Shown: positions 53,134-63,812, numbered from the stretch's first letter. The stretch: 64,000 nt of DNA from Effrenium voratum (GCA_963377175.1 CAUJNA010000532.1:141915-205914), one strand, 5' to 3'. Made by a program: numbers and translations. The notes: generated from the letters alone by a model not told the origin.

Positions 53134-53343
53134 ATGGCAACCTGGAAATCTAAACCTGTGGAACCCATCTACTTCTCTGACCGATCAATCAGGATAAGCA
53201 GGCAAGAGAACCCGGAAAACCCCGGCCCTGCCTTCGGGAGCTCTGCCCTTAGGGCTTTGATGCGCCGCAACATCCGGGCCCTCTTCTCCTGGCAAACACT
53301 TGCGAGAGCGAGAGCTGGAGGCCATGGAAGGATGGGCCCATAG
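53134..53343 (+). CDS. Possible exon, unidentified
   Basis: The frame ends NPGPAFGSSALRALMRRNIR then ALFSWQTLARARAGG, helical and basic; the first 25 codons are doubtful. Both another plus frame and a minus frame are open here. Confidence 0.25.
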   Translation: MATWKSKPVEPIYFSDRSIRISRQENPENPGPAFGSSALRALMRRNIRALFSWQTLARARAGGHGRMGP

Positions 53344-54107
53344 TTTTGCGTGCTTTAGAGGAAGCCAAGAGGAACCCAATGGCCCAAGACTGCACACCAA
53401 AGTATTACCCCCTCCAGCTGTTATGTTGGCCCCTGGAGTGGCTAGCGATACCTGCGATTGCCCTGCAGAGCTCCCAAATCAGTCCTGATAACTTCCCGTA
53501 GGGCCCTACCTTCGTTTCTGAACGAGCCTTTGTAGCATCAGCATGCCTGGGCCTGAAACTTCAAGTCTGGCTTTCAGGGCCTGCCGAAAAATCCATGACC
53601 TCGTCTCCTCTGGCCCAGCTCCCCCTGCGAAATGATAGAAACTCCGAGGATGTGGTTTGAGTCAAAGGCTAACTCGGGTCCCAGTTCTGGCCCAGTGCTT
53701 CCTCATCAAATCCTATTGGCTCATATCAAATGGAAACCACCATGGGAAAAAATAAATATATTAATATATATATATATATATATAAATCCTGTGGCTATTT
53801 TTGAAAGCATTTCTGCATGAGTAGAATTCTTAAGCAACCCTTCGCAAGACATGATTTCACTCCAGTCAATTGTCGAGCACACTCGGGTCCGGAAACAATG
53901 GCACAAAAAACACCACACTCCCTTCTCGTGGCTCTTCTTGGTTTGGTCCCAACCAACTGTTGTTGTGCCTTCCTTTGGAAGCCAGGACGCCTTTCAGCCA
54001 TTTTCGGGAAAAGGCTCCTTGAGGGTGCCAATTTTTGTTGTGCCTTTCCTTTGGTAAGCCTTTCAGGACGCGCCGCCACTTTCGGGTTCCCCGATTCTGC
54101 GGACGAG

Positions 54108-54263
54108 GACCGAAGGAGTCACCGCCTTCGCTCCTGGACATCGAAGAGCTCCTGGCGAAGCTTCATCCGGCACTGGCGCACCTGCAGCGGATCCACGTGC
54201 AGCACCTCAACGCGTCGCTCGGCGGCGCGAGGGAGCGGGCGTGCGTTCGGGCGATGTGGCAAG
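54108..54263 (+). CDS. Internal exon, unidentified
   Basis: Acceptor GCGGACGAG| and donor GGCAAG|GTCATC; 156 bases fit 2+3n+1. Frame: PKESPPSLLDIEELLAKLHP then ALAHLQRIHVQHLNASLGGA then RERACVRAMWQ. An amphipathic helical peptide in a GC-rich island. The following intron is a GGGTGTGTCTTT-family element in reverse orientation. Confidence 0.5.
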
Positions 54264-54395
54264 GTCATCTCTCTAGAGTCTTGTTTGAGTTGGTAACCCG
54301 TTTGGGTGGGTTTTAAAGGGAAACCAAAAGGAAAACTATGTTTTTTGTTTACTTGGAGGGGGGTCGCCTAAAATTTTAGAAAGACACCCTCATGA
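54264..54395 (-). mobile_element. TIR repeat, GGGTGTGTCTTT family, as an intron in reverse orientation
   Basis: GTCATCTCTCTAG, then GGTTTTAAAGGGAAACCAAA, then TTAGAAAGACACCCTCATGAG|, a TGAG acceptor. The core is the reverse complement of the 8.4-kb copy. The exon beyond it is not fixed. Confidence 0.4.
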
Positions 54396-55142
54396 GGCGT
54401 GTGCCTGATTTCAGCCTTGAGAAGCATCCTGGTTTGTCGTGTTTAAAGGGAAACCCGGCATTCGAGTGCACCCGTTTGCAGTTCCCCGTTCTAGTTTCGA
54501 TTTCCCCTTTGAAGCTGCAGTTTTGTTTGGAGTTGGCCCCTCTGGATGCTGACCGGAGGCCCTTGGAACACTGGATACCCGTTTTGGCTTGTTGAAGAGA
54601 AGCCAAAGGGAAACCAAAGGGCTCGCGCGTCGAACGCTAAAGAGACCTTGTCAAGGCCGCATCTGGGTACACAAAAAAGAGAGATACCATCTCATCTGAT
54701 GTCAAAATTTTATGTCTACCCTTGAATATGATTTAAAAAAAACAAAAAAAAAACTGGAGGAGACCCCAGTTATAAGTGCGGCCCTGTACTTACGAGAAAA
54801 AAAGAAGAAGGACAAATCAAGCTAAACTCAAATGCTCACCCATCATTCTTGTGAGAAACCAAGAAACCCTTGACATGTCCAGGTTTGGGCCTTTTTCCGA
54901 AAATACGGATTCCTCGAAAGATGGAAATGGTTGGCTAGAACATTGAACATGGCATCAGCCCGCAAGTTTCTGTTCAGAATCTTTGCGGCGTTTGGTTTCT
55001 ATCTACACTTCGCTCATTCTTTTCAGCGGTCGGTGTGGGCCGGTGGTTTAAAAGGGAAACGAACAGGAAAACACGTCCCCAGAAAAAGAAAAACACACAC
55101 CCATGTCTGAAAGGTCGCTGGAAAGCATTGGGGGAGGTTAAC

Positions 55143-55353
55143 CTTTTTTCACAAAACCTCCCGGCTGAAACACAGCTTCACTGACTTCTAAGCCCCTCCC
55201 TCCCACTATTTCCTCCAAAGGCGTGAATGAGGTCGTAAGTTTGGGTCGTTTGCGGAAACAAATGGGCTGCAGTTCGTTGACAGTACACGGCACAATTCCA
55301 GTGTTTTGTTTGTTATTCCCATAGGTGTCCTCTTGGACAAATGGAGGATACAT
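55143..55353 (-). CDS. Exon, unidentified, well formed
   Basis: From ATG 55353 (or an upstream acceptor) to donor AAAAAAG|GTTAAC. Frame: MYPPFVQEDTYGNNKQNTGI then VPCTVNELQPICFRKRPKLT then TSFTPLEEIVGGRGLEVSEA. Mixed soluble composition, no repeats. No family recognised. Confidence 0.5.
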
Positions 55354-56894
55354 TATGAAACAACCAGGTCAACCAGGAATCGCCATCTACTTTCAAGCAA
55401 ACAAATGTACAAAGGCCATCTATGCTGCTGTCCACACTAACATGGAATCACCAGAGGCCTTGTAAAGGAAGTCTAAACCAGGACCCCTCAGTCAGGTTCC
55501 ATGTTGGTGGACGGGAGGGTACCCACAAAAGGAGGGACCCTCCACCAGGCTAACATGGAAGCTTCCAGGACCCCTTTAGAAGACTTGGTTCCATTTACAG
55601 AGGCCTTCTGGGATCTTCCACGTTAGTCTGAGGGAGTGGATCACCCGATTCGAATCCGCGAAGGTAATGCCGGGCACCCTACCCAGCGGTTCCCGGTCTC
55701 GCTCTCCACGATGACCTGAGTGGAGAACTGATGCACCAAATGGCTGTGGCTCAAAAAAACGGTACCAAAATGGAACCCTGGTAAGTGGAAAGATGGACCA
55801 AAACTTGCGCAACCCCTCCTTCTACCTCCTGTCTAATTTTGAGCCACACCCAAATGGTCGTGCAATTGTTTGAGGCTCGATACCCATTTTGGGGTTGGAA
55901 GAAAAGGGAAACCAAAAGAAAAACCACCGTCTTAAGACACACCCAAATACTGGGTTGCTACAAAGAAAAGGCCCGAACTTTTGCACTTCACTTGTTCAAA
56001 CAGGTCCAAGGGGCGATTGGCTCACACCAAAGACCAGCCGTGAATACAGAACTGGATATCGTCGTCTTGTATCACAGGATGTTATTGGCCTTTTGAACCC
56101 CAAACACCTTTGACCCTGGTAAGATTGCCTGGCCGCTATAAATTGGCATGCTGTGGCCCGCAAGTGCCGCTCCATGTTGCCCTGTAGCACTGCAAGCTGC
56201 AGATGTGCGGGTCATTGTTGCAGACCGTGCACGCATGCACATGTATTCACACCAAGCGGTCGTCGAAAGGGGCCCTTTCTAGCACCCTGGAGGCTTTGAT
56301 TCGTGAACCTGCCGTAGTTCCAACAAACGGTCGCATTAGCCAACCACCTGCCAACCATGCCAGTCACAATCGAAACCTGGTGTTAAAATTGTCTGCCCAG
56401 AAACATGTAAAGAATTACAAATGCGGCAGCAACCATTTATAGTTGGGACTATCCCGAATTAACATTATATATACCCGAGTTTTGTACTTGTGGCTTGTAT
56501 TTTTTCCACACCAATGTCTCGCAGTCTACAGTCTGGGCACCAAAATGAGAGGCGTCCTTGAATTTTCCTTAAACAACACCCAAGAAGGAATGGGCCCACT
56601 GCACCTTAAAAACCAGAGACCCAAACATGGTCACCTTTTGCAGTGCAAAAACAAAATCGCGCTCAGCACCTCCAACAAAACCGTCCGGGGAACCAAAGAA
56701 TCCCCCCCCAAATCTCTAGCTTATGCTTTGGTCCAAGGCGTCAGTTGCTTCCTGAAAAGGGGAAAGGAAACCATGATGCCAAGGAGCAATTCTTGCCAAG
56801 GAGCAATCCTGGGAGCCTGATCATTTGTGGACTGTGCTTTTCCTTGGATGGTTGTTGAGGACTTTTGGAACCTTTTTGTGTTATGATCTGAAAG

Positions 56895-57046
56895 GCCAAC
56901 CTCCCTCAACAACACAACATGAAGCAATCAAAGCAGAGAGTCATCCCCCCAAAGAAGGGCAACCAACAAATGCAAGCAAAACAAACAAGCGCGACCCGAA
57001 CAGAGGCAGCAAACCCAGCCCGAAGAGCAACAACTCCCCGCAAAAA
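56895..57046 (+). CDS. Exon before the GCTGGTGC introner, unidentified disordered protein
   Basis: Acceptor CTGAAAG| at 56894. Frame: QPPSTTQHEAIKAESHPPKE then GQPTNASKTNKRDPNRGSKP then SPKSNNSPQK. Polar, Pro/Ser/Asn/Lys-rich, probably disordered. The exon ends either at 57046 (AAAAA|GTTGCT) or at 57053 (GCTG|GTGCCC). Both leave an open, phased join to the sequence after 57167. Confidence 0.5.
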
Positions 57047-57167
57047 GTTGCTGGTGCCCAGCAGGGAATGAGAAATGCAATGCCCCCAAAAAAACATTCG
57101 CTATGGTTTCCTTTATCAGGGAATCCCCTAAACCGGTTCATTTCTCATTCCCTACCTATCGCACCAG
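57047..57167 (+). mobile_element. TIR element that is itself an intron (introner), GCTGGTGC family
   Basis: GCTGGTGCCCAGCAGGGAAT, then GAGAAA, at the left and TTTCTCATTCCCTACC, then TATCGCACCAGC, at the right are inverted over about 28 bases with few mismatches. Splicing GT..CACCAG| keeps the frame: with donor 57047 the next exon reads QEHTSNTNKHSWIAGSSSPP and stops at 57275; with donor 57054 it reads ARTYIKHK and stops at 57193. The matching element at 63.7 kb splices at the equivalent of the second choice. Confidence 0.7.
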
Positions 57168-57275
57168 CAAGAACATACATCAAACACAAATAAGCATTCC
57201 TGGATTGCTGGATCCTCTTCCCCTCCCCCCAGATCAAACCAACAAATTCAACTGGTCTGGCCGCAGCCGCCGTAG
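57168..57275 (+). CDS. Terminal exon after the introner
   Basis: Begins right at the element edge (CACCAG|CAAGAAC). The phase-0 reading QEHTSNTNKHSWIAGSSSPP then PRSNQQIQLVWPQPP ends TAG and keeps the polar Ser/Asn/Gln/Pro composition of the upstream exon, which favours it. The alternative reading stops at 57193. Confidence 0.45.
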   Translation, partial: QEHTSNTNKHSWIAGSSSPPPRSNQQIQLVWPQPP

Positions 57276-58284
57276 GCCCCGCACTGGGCACCAATTCTCC
57301 GCCATGTGGTTCCCCAACACCTTGGCCGAAACCGATCGATCCGGGCGGCCTGCCGGCCGAACACCCCACGGCTTCCGTCGCGGACTTTGTCGCCGGGGTT
57401 GGCGAGAATCTGTCCGGGAAAAATCGGGGGCCCTATGGAATGAAACCAATCACCAGTGGACCACAAACACACCTAGAGGTTTCCTCAAAAAATGTTTAAA
57501 ACACACCACTCGACAGTTTGCTTGAAGATTTTGTTTTTAGTTTCGAGCTTGGTGATGCAACATTGCCAATAGAAGTGCCAATTGGAAACGATGAAACCAA
57601 ACAAATGTTGGGATACACCACTGGAATGAACAACTGGTGCGAAGCGGACTTTGACACTCCAAATTTAGAAACAGACCCTGCGCGCTCATCCTACATGGAA
57701 CGACGGAAAAGATGCCCCCAAACCACCACCCCGCGGGCAATGGAATATGCAGCCACTATGTAGCCACTCGCGTTGTCATCTGGGTCCCGACAGTGGTTGG
57801 GGGAGTGCAAACATGTGCAAACCATTTTGGGCAGCATTCAACCTGGGGGGTGTTCCTTGAACAAAATGGGCGTGTCTAATTTTGAGAACACAGTCGCTTG
57901 GTTTCATCTTTGCCAATTGGCACTTCTATTGGCTATTTTGCATCACCAAGCTCGAAACTGAAAAATATATATCTTTAAAGGAACCCCGAAAACACGTGGC
58001 TTCCCTTCGGTTTCCCTTTTCACCAACCCCAAGGGGACCCTCAAAAGAAGACAAACCCAAGATGGCAGTGGTTTTATTCGCTGCACTAGTGCCATACCGA
58101 TGGAAACGAAGGACACCTAGCCATGAACAAAATCCTGGCCTAATTGGGAGCAGGTGGTATATATATATATCATAGGGCTTCATCCATCAATGCGTTTCTC
58201 TTTTTCTCTGGATTCCGTGCATTGAAAAACGGGATTTCTCCGCCTTTTCTTTGGATTTCGCCCATCCAGATGTAACAAACAAAC

Positions 58285-58391
58285 GAAGAAGCCCCCTGAG
58301 ATCGACCCGGCCCCCGACCCGGCCGGGGCCGGGGCATGGTTGTTGATGGTCGCCACATATGTGGCCGGCAGCGCCTTGCGCGTGGCAGCCC
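58285..58391 (-). CDS. Probable internal exon, unidentified
   Basis: Acceptor TTGCCCCAG| and donor CTTCTTC|GTTTGT. Frame: AATRKALPATYVATINNHAP then APAGSGAGSISGGFF. Ala/Gly/Pro-rich C-terminal half. GC-rich island in AT-rich sequence. Confidence 0.4.
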
Positions 58392-58816
58392 CTGGGGCAA
58401 AGGAACCCAAAAGCCCAAAAAGTGCATAGCCCGCACCCTAAAGGGGGTACCCCTTCTCAAGTGCGTTGGAAATCAGGGAAGTGGTATGACTTCCACCCTG
58501 AGAAAATTTGAAAGCTGATTTAAGGGATCCCCAAGTAAGAGACCTTCATCATGACCCCAGCTCGCTATAAAATAGGCAGACCTTCTGCCTTGCAACCTGC
58601 ACAGGGGGGTTGTTTCCTTATAGCCTCCCTCCCACGTTGCCATGGCACCTGACAGAGGGTGCCTTGAAAGGACATTTATCCAACTAACCTGCCACAAATG
58701 CCTTCTGTTAGTGGGAGGAAGGGTAATTACTGAGCTTACAACCTTACGCCTATCCATTGCAATCCGTTTTCCTTTCCTCAGTTCGCTATGTTCTGCAAGT
58801 GGATCAATGTGCCCTT

Positions 58817-58930
58817 CTCACTTCCTGAGTGGACTGGCCAGAAAAAAATAACCAGGAACTTTCAGGTTACCACTAAAATGGTCCAAGCCCAAAACGTGAC
58901 TCAAGTCCGAAACGGAGCTCAGGGAGTGAG
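58817..58930. mobile_element. TIR repeat, CTCACTYCCTGAGT family
   Basis: CTCACTTCCTGAGTGGACTG at the left and GAGCTCAGGGAGTGAG at the right; centre TACCACTAAAATGGTCCAAG. The plus strand downstream stays open for 170 codons. Confidence 0.65.
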
Positions 58931-59707
58931 TCTTTGCTGTGGGGTTTCACATGAACCCAGGAAGGAGGTCTGGGACAATGCATTGCATCCATTTACAAAC
59001 GCCTCGATTGTCGAAAGCCCAGTACATGTTCATGTAAAAAAAGGCATCCTCATTGTGCACGTTGATCTTCAACAAAAACCTGCGGCCCTCTACAGGAATC
59101 AGGGGGTCAAACCCCTAAATCGCCAATCCAACCACCGACTAAGGGTTACCCGAAAAAAGAAAAAGAAAAAAAAGCCTCCAGATCGAAAAGCTTGGCCTCC
59201 AGTTCTTCGGAAAACTCTTGATGGAAACACACACACACTGGCAAAACTAGCTGGGGAGCCAAGAAACCAGCGCATACCCACGGAAAAAAAGAACAGGGCT
59301 TCAGAATATTTGTCCTACATGTCCTGGCTTTTTGCCAAGTGGGTCCTGAGAACAATCCTCAAACATTGCCCTTTAAATCATCCCCACAACCAAATTGGTC
59401 ATTTGGGTCTCCGTGGATTTCTATCGTGGTGCCTACCCACAACCACCTGGGAAAACTGAGTATATACCCTCGATTTTGCGGCTGGTTGTTGGTGTACATC
59501 GCATGAAATCCCTCTTTCAGGGAAGCCAGTTGCTTACGTCCCACAGAAAAACAAATAACAAAAGAAAGAACAACAACCTATTTCCAGTCGTGATAGATTT
59601 CCTAAAAAACCAACAGGGGGAATTCAAATATGTATATATATATATATATGTAGATACTTAAGCACCTGGAAACAAAGTCTTACAGACCTTTCCCCTCCAA
59701 ACGCCAC

Positions 59708-59805
59708 CTTTCTCGTTGGCAACCACCCGTCCCGCTCCTCAAAGTGGCGGTCCGAGTTCTGCACCAAGGACTTAAAGATCCGCGGCGTCCTTGGCTCGCT
59801 GGAAG
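59708..59805 (-). CDS. Internal exon after a TGGGTCAAAA introner-like intron
   Basis: Acceptor GCTGAAAG| and donor GAGAAAG|GTGGCG. Frame: SSEPRTPRIFKSLVQNSDRH then FEERDGWLPTRK, clearly protein-like. The upstream intron contains the TIR copy at 59817-59925, only 12 bases away. Confidence 0.5.
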
Positions 59806-59816
59806 CTTTCAGCAGA

Positions 59817-59925
59817 TGGGTCAAAATCCAAATCGTACCCCAAGTGAACATTCCAATCCAACCACTAAAACAGACTAAAATGGGTGGTGCAACTACCCCA
59901 AAATGGCACCACTGGTTTTGACCCA
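59817..59925. mobile_element. TIR repeat, TGGGTCAAAA family
   Basis: TGGGTCAAAATCCAAATCGT at one end and CTGGTTTTGACCCA at the other. The interior (GACTAAAATGGGTGGTGCA) is nearly identical to the 29.14-kb copy, indicating recent spread. Confidence 0.7.
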
Positions 59926-60660
59926 CAGCCATGTGGTTAAAAGTAAGCCATTGCTTTTGTTGCGTATATTCAACAAACAATACCGTGGATGGACAAAATC
60001 CTGCACCACCTAAGCATCCCTGGGATGATGATTCCCCTGTGAATACCAACAAACAATGGTCTTTTATGGTTGCAACGTGGTGCAGGAATTCGTCAATCCA
60101 CAGTATGTGCTTGTGTTTTAACATTAGATCGCTTTGTTGGTTGGTTTATGCCACAAACAACATGTGTGTTTTTGTTTAAAGAGAAGGACAAATGTTGAAT
60201 ACGTCATGGTCAACAAGCAAACAACGATCTGAAATGCCGGGCTTCATCACCATGCCTAGCAATCCCGCAATCCCAAGGAGCACCACGTGAGCACTTGTTT
60301 CACCCAGTGGCTTTGACATTTGCAAGTAAGGGCACGTCTTTTTTCAGGGTCCTGCCTTTTTTGGGGTATTAAACGGAAACCACGAGGAAAATCGCAATTG
60401 TGTGGGTCCCCTGTTGTAAGACACGGTCCAAGAAAATAAGAAGCCCGGTCCCCTGTTGCAAGACACGGTCCAGGAACATGTTTAGCCCAGGAACTCAGGG
60501 AGTAAGTGTGTTTTGATTTTGTTTAGGACCAGGCACACAGGTGGCCTTTTGGAAAAATTGATGGCCCTGGTAAATGGAACAAACCCCATCTAAACCAGGG
60601 CCCTCTATTTTTTAAGCAAACCAACCAAACAGGACACCTATGACCAGGCACAGGAGCAAC

Positions 60661-60733
60661 CTTCTTGAAAGGCTCGAGAAGGCGCTCCCTCTGCGCCCCG
60701 CCGATCCGAGCGGCAAGCAGATAGCATGCAAGT
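60661..60733 (-). CDS. Probable internal exon, unidentified
   Basis: Acceptor CCTTGAG| and donor CAAGAAG|GTTGCT. Frame: LACYLLAARIGGAQRERLLE then PFKK. Short, helical, GC-rich. Two other frames are open. Confidence 0.35.
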
Positions 60734-62039
60734 CTCAAGGGGACCGGCCACGACAAAAGGCAAGGAACCGCGTTCCCCTGCGTGGGGAAAAACTGCTTAC
60801 ACGAAAACGAGATCTGCTAGCTGCAACTGGGGAATCATTTGGCCCGCTTAAGGGTTCAGGTGGAATGACCTGCACCTTGATTGGCCTGCTTGGTTTGCTT
60901 GGTTTGCTTGGCCTCAGTGGCCTTTGGTTTGCTTGGTTTGCTTGGTTTGCTTGGCCTGATTCGCTGGTTGGCTTGTTGGGCGGCGGGCGATCGGATGTCA
61001 CTTATAATCTAACAACCCCAGACCTGTCGGGTGGCGAAACAGACATGGCTGGGCCGACACTGATCGAACAACTTGACTGACGCGCTGTGCCAAGACTTAC
61101 AAAAGTTGACTAACACCAACAACAACACTGACACTGACAAAAATTGGCCTAACAAACTGTCAACCATTCACCAAAACTGTCAAACATCTGCCAAAATGGC
61201 TCAATTCGTGGGAGACCGGCCAATCAAACCGGCCAAAACCGACCGCTCGTTTTGTACCAACCTGGGGCGCTGGCAGGCCCACGCCGCGCACGGGCTTCCG
61301 AAGACCGGCTCGCGGCGAGCCTCGGGATTTCGGTTTCCGCGGGTGAAATGAAAAGACATACCCCCATGTTGGTTTGCACACACCCACACATGGGGTGTTT
61401 TTTTGAGGGAGTCTGTATTGGGGTTCAAAAGGAGTTCTGTTGGATTGGTATTCCTCTTTATTTGGTTTTAAAAGGATGGTCTGTTGGTTTGGTTTATACC
61501 TTCTTTGTTTGGTTTCAAAAGGCGTTCAAATCCCCCCAAACCGCCAAACCTAACCACGAAAGGCAGCCTCCCACCAATTGACGTGGAACCTGACGTTTCG
61601 GGGTCCTGGCTTGGACAATTTCCTTTAAAAGGGACCCGCTGGTGGCGTCCATGTTCATGCACGGGCGGCTTCACGGGCTTGTCTTTGTTTTGGACCCCCC
61701 AAGAAATGGCGCAACGGTTTTCCTCCGAGTGTTTCTTTGAAACCGAAAAAAGGGCAGCCTCAAAAAAAGACAGAGCCAACTATGAGGGAAGTTGCACGGG
61801 AAGTTGTCTGGCAAGTTGTAAGCGAAGTTGTAAGTCCCAACCAATCACAAGGCACCCCAGGAAGAGTTCATGGAACCTGAGTACTGTAAGGAGTAAGGGG
61901 GCTAACTAGCTACTAACTAATCACTATGTTTTGAAGGACAACCCCATTCTAATTGTTTAGGCCTTCATATTATGTTGCCAATGGACGTAAATGACAGTTA
62001 AACTGACAGGAAAGCTGAAATGATAGGACATATGTAAAT

Positions 62040-62090
62040 ATGGATATGCATATGTATAACATATGTATGTATATATATATATATATGTAT
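62040..62090. repeat. (AT)n-rich tract
   Basis: ATATGCATATGTATAACATA and a TA run. Similar short TA runs at 23430, 37460, 40045, 53760, 58155 and 59630. Confidence 0.6.
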
Positions 62091-62329
62091 ACACCATGAA
62101 ATGGAATCACATCAAATGAATCCACAAATTAAGAAATCAAAGGAATGGAACTGAAACAAAGGGAATAAGCTTTGAAAGGAGCTAGAATGTTAGACAAACA
62201 AAGTAACATGATAAGCAAAAGGTGATATGACAACCATGGGCCGAAGAGTAACGAGCATGAAAGGGCAAGAAGGTGCCAGTAGATACGAATCAATCCGAAT
62301 GAACCACTAGCGAGTCTAGTATGGGACAT

Positions 62330-62530
62330 CTGGCGGGGGCTGACGCTGTGTGCTCGGCAGCGGTCCAGCAGGCAGTAGACGTTGCTTTGATGCTCGCGCG
62401 CCGCAAGCCAGCAGCTCGGGTGGGCCGACGCGGCGCAAGCACGACGTGCAGCGCCCCGTCCATCCGCGGCACCTCACTCCTAGGCGATGCTTGCGGTCCA
62501 AGCAAAGGGTCGCAGGCAGTCATATCTTTC
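62330..62530. other. GC-rich codable island, strand unresolved
   Basis: Plus: GADAVCSAAVQQAVDVALML then ARRKPAARVGRRGASTTCSA. Minus: EVPRMDGALHVVLAPRRPTR. Both are open and plausible; it is probably one exon. Confidence 0.35.
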
Positions 62531-62556
62531 CCTTGCTGGGGGTTGCTCGGCCCTGA

Positions 62557-62634
62557 TTGATTGACACGGGGGTGTCCCCTTGTAGTGTAGTGGGGATTCA
62601 TCACTTGAGGGAACACCCCCCCTATTAATCGCCC
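62557..62634. mobile_element. Short TIR repeat, TTAGGGGGGTGYYCCC family
   Basis: Left ATTGACACGGGGGTGTCCCC, centre TGGGGATTCATCACTT, right GGGAACACCCCCCCTATTAA. Confidence 0.55.
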
Positions 62635-63378
62635 CAGGTCTATTCATCTGCAGTCATTACGAAATTTGCTTGAGCTGAATAGTGAACCTGAAAGAAAAGA
62701 ACCATGGGTTTCCCCGTTGCCCAAAAAAATACGGTAGAAAAAGTTCAAAGCCTTGCTTCGAGGTGAGATGAGGTGAGCATGTGTCACGCAGAACCCCTAA
62801 AGAAGGGATTTAGAGGGTGCCAATGAACAACTGGAACAAGAAAACGGGGCACAACATGGCAACCATTTTTGGTATATAGGCTTTAAGGGGAAACCCACTC
62901 ACCTAGAGGTCCGGGAAAAGGAACCAAAAGTTGGGTGCATTCTCACTTGGCATCCCGGCTGGCCATGGCATCAATGCCGCATGGCACGTGTCATGTGGAC
63001 AAAACTAATGCACATCATCCTATGATCCTGACTTCATTTGGCGTCAAAGCACCAGATCCATAACTCCATCCCAAGGTCTTTTGGCCCTTACAGTAGGAAG
63101 CAGGCATCATGGAAACACCAATTCAAGTCCAATCGCGGGCATCAGAAGCTGGCTGAAGGTTCGCTGGTCTCATTTCAAATACTTTGTTCATGCAGGGGGA
63201 CTGGAAGACTTGGGCATGCACCACTTTGGTATACCCAAAACCAACAAAACAATCTCAGAGGAGAAGTGTTGGTTTTGTCAGAAGTTTTGGTTGTGTGGAG
63301 TTGTTTCATGTCCTTGCAGAACTCCTGTTGATCTGTGGGTCCTTGCTTACCTCCCTTCCAACCAGCAGCTGGTTGAAC

Positions 63379-63458
63379 CCATTTTTTGAGCGGCAAAATA
63401 AGATGGCATGCACCGTGTCGGATCTTTTGTTCTCCAAAGGCTGCCTCTTGCACTCGAC
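63379..63458 (-). CDS. Unidentified gene, exon 3 of a phased run
   Basis: Acceptor CCATTGAG| and donor AAATGG|GTTCAA. With the G left by exon 2 it reads GRVQEAAFGEQKIRHGACHL then ILPLKKW, 27 codons, ending in phase 0. A further exon may lie near 63100-63165 (QRTFSQLLMPAIGLELVF). Confidence 0.5.
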
Positions 63459-63542
63459 CTCAATGGTTCAACCTATAGCTTCCTTGCCTCATTGGGACTT
63501 TTGAGTCAAAGTCAAGAACAAATCTGGAGCACTCAAAGGGAC

Positions 63543-63701
63543 CTGAAAAGGGCTTGCGCTTGGAGTTGATTTCCTGGAACAGCTCAATCCCCGCCGAAGA
63601 AGTTTGTCGGGCAAAAATAGCAAGAAGCTTCTCTGCTTGGTGCACCCCGGGATGTGCGTCCAGGGGCAAATTGCTATACTTCTCAAAGCCAAAGCAACTA
63701 G
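63543..63701 (-). CDS. Unidentified gene, exon 2, starting at a GCTGGTGC introner
   Basis: The exon begins exactly at the element edge (GAGCACCAG|CT) and ends TTTTCAG|GTCCC; 159 bases. Frame: SCFGFEKYSNLPLDAHPGVH then QAEKLLAIFARQTSSAGIEL then FQEINSKRKPFS. Clearly protein-like, mixed alpha/beta. Both joins are in phase (G|CT = Ala upstream, G|GT = Gly downstream). The downstream intron is only 84 bases and is not repeat-derived as far as seen. No family recognised. Confidence 0.6.
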
Positions 63702-63812
63702 CTGGTGCTCAGTAGGGAATGAAAAGGGAATGAACCCAGGGATCCCCTGAAAGGAAACCACAAGAGATTGTTTATAGGGGTCATTCCATTTCCAATTCCC
63801 TGCCTATCGCAC
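63702..63812 (-). mobile_element. TIR element that is itself an intron (introner), GCTGGTGC family
   Basis: In gene sense: GCTG|GTGCGATAGGCAGGGAAT at the start and ATTCCCTACTGAGCACCAG|C at the end. The inverted ends match those of the 57.05-kb copy, while the interior is diverged. Exons on both sides are in phase, so the 111-base element accounts for the whole intron. Confidence 0.7.

Noticed and set aside
59099..59281. Minus-strand frame with a Phe run
   Set aside because: Comes from an A-rich tract on the plus strand; no coding signal.
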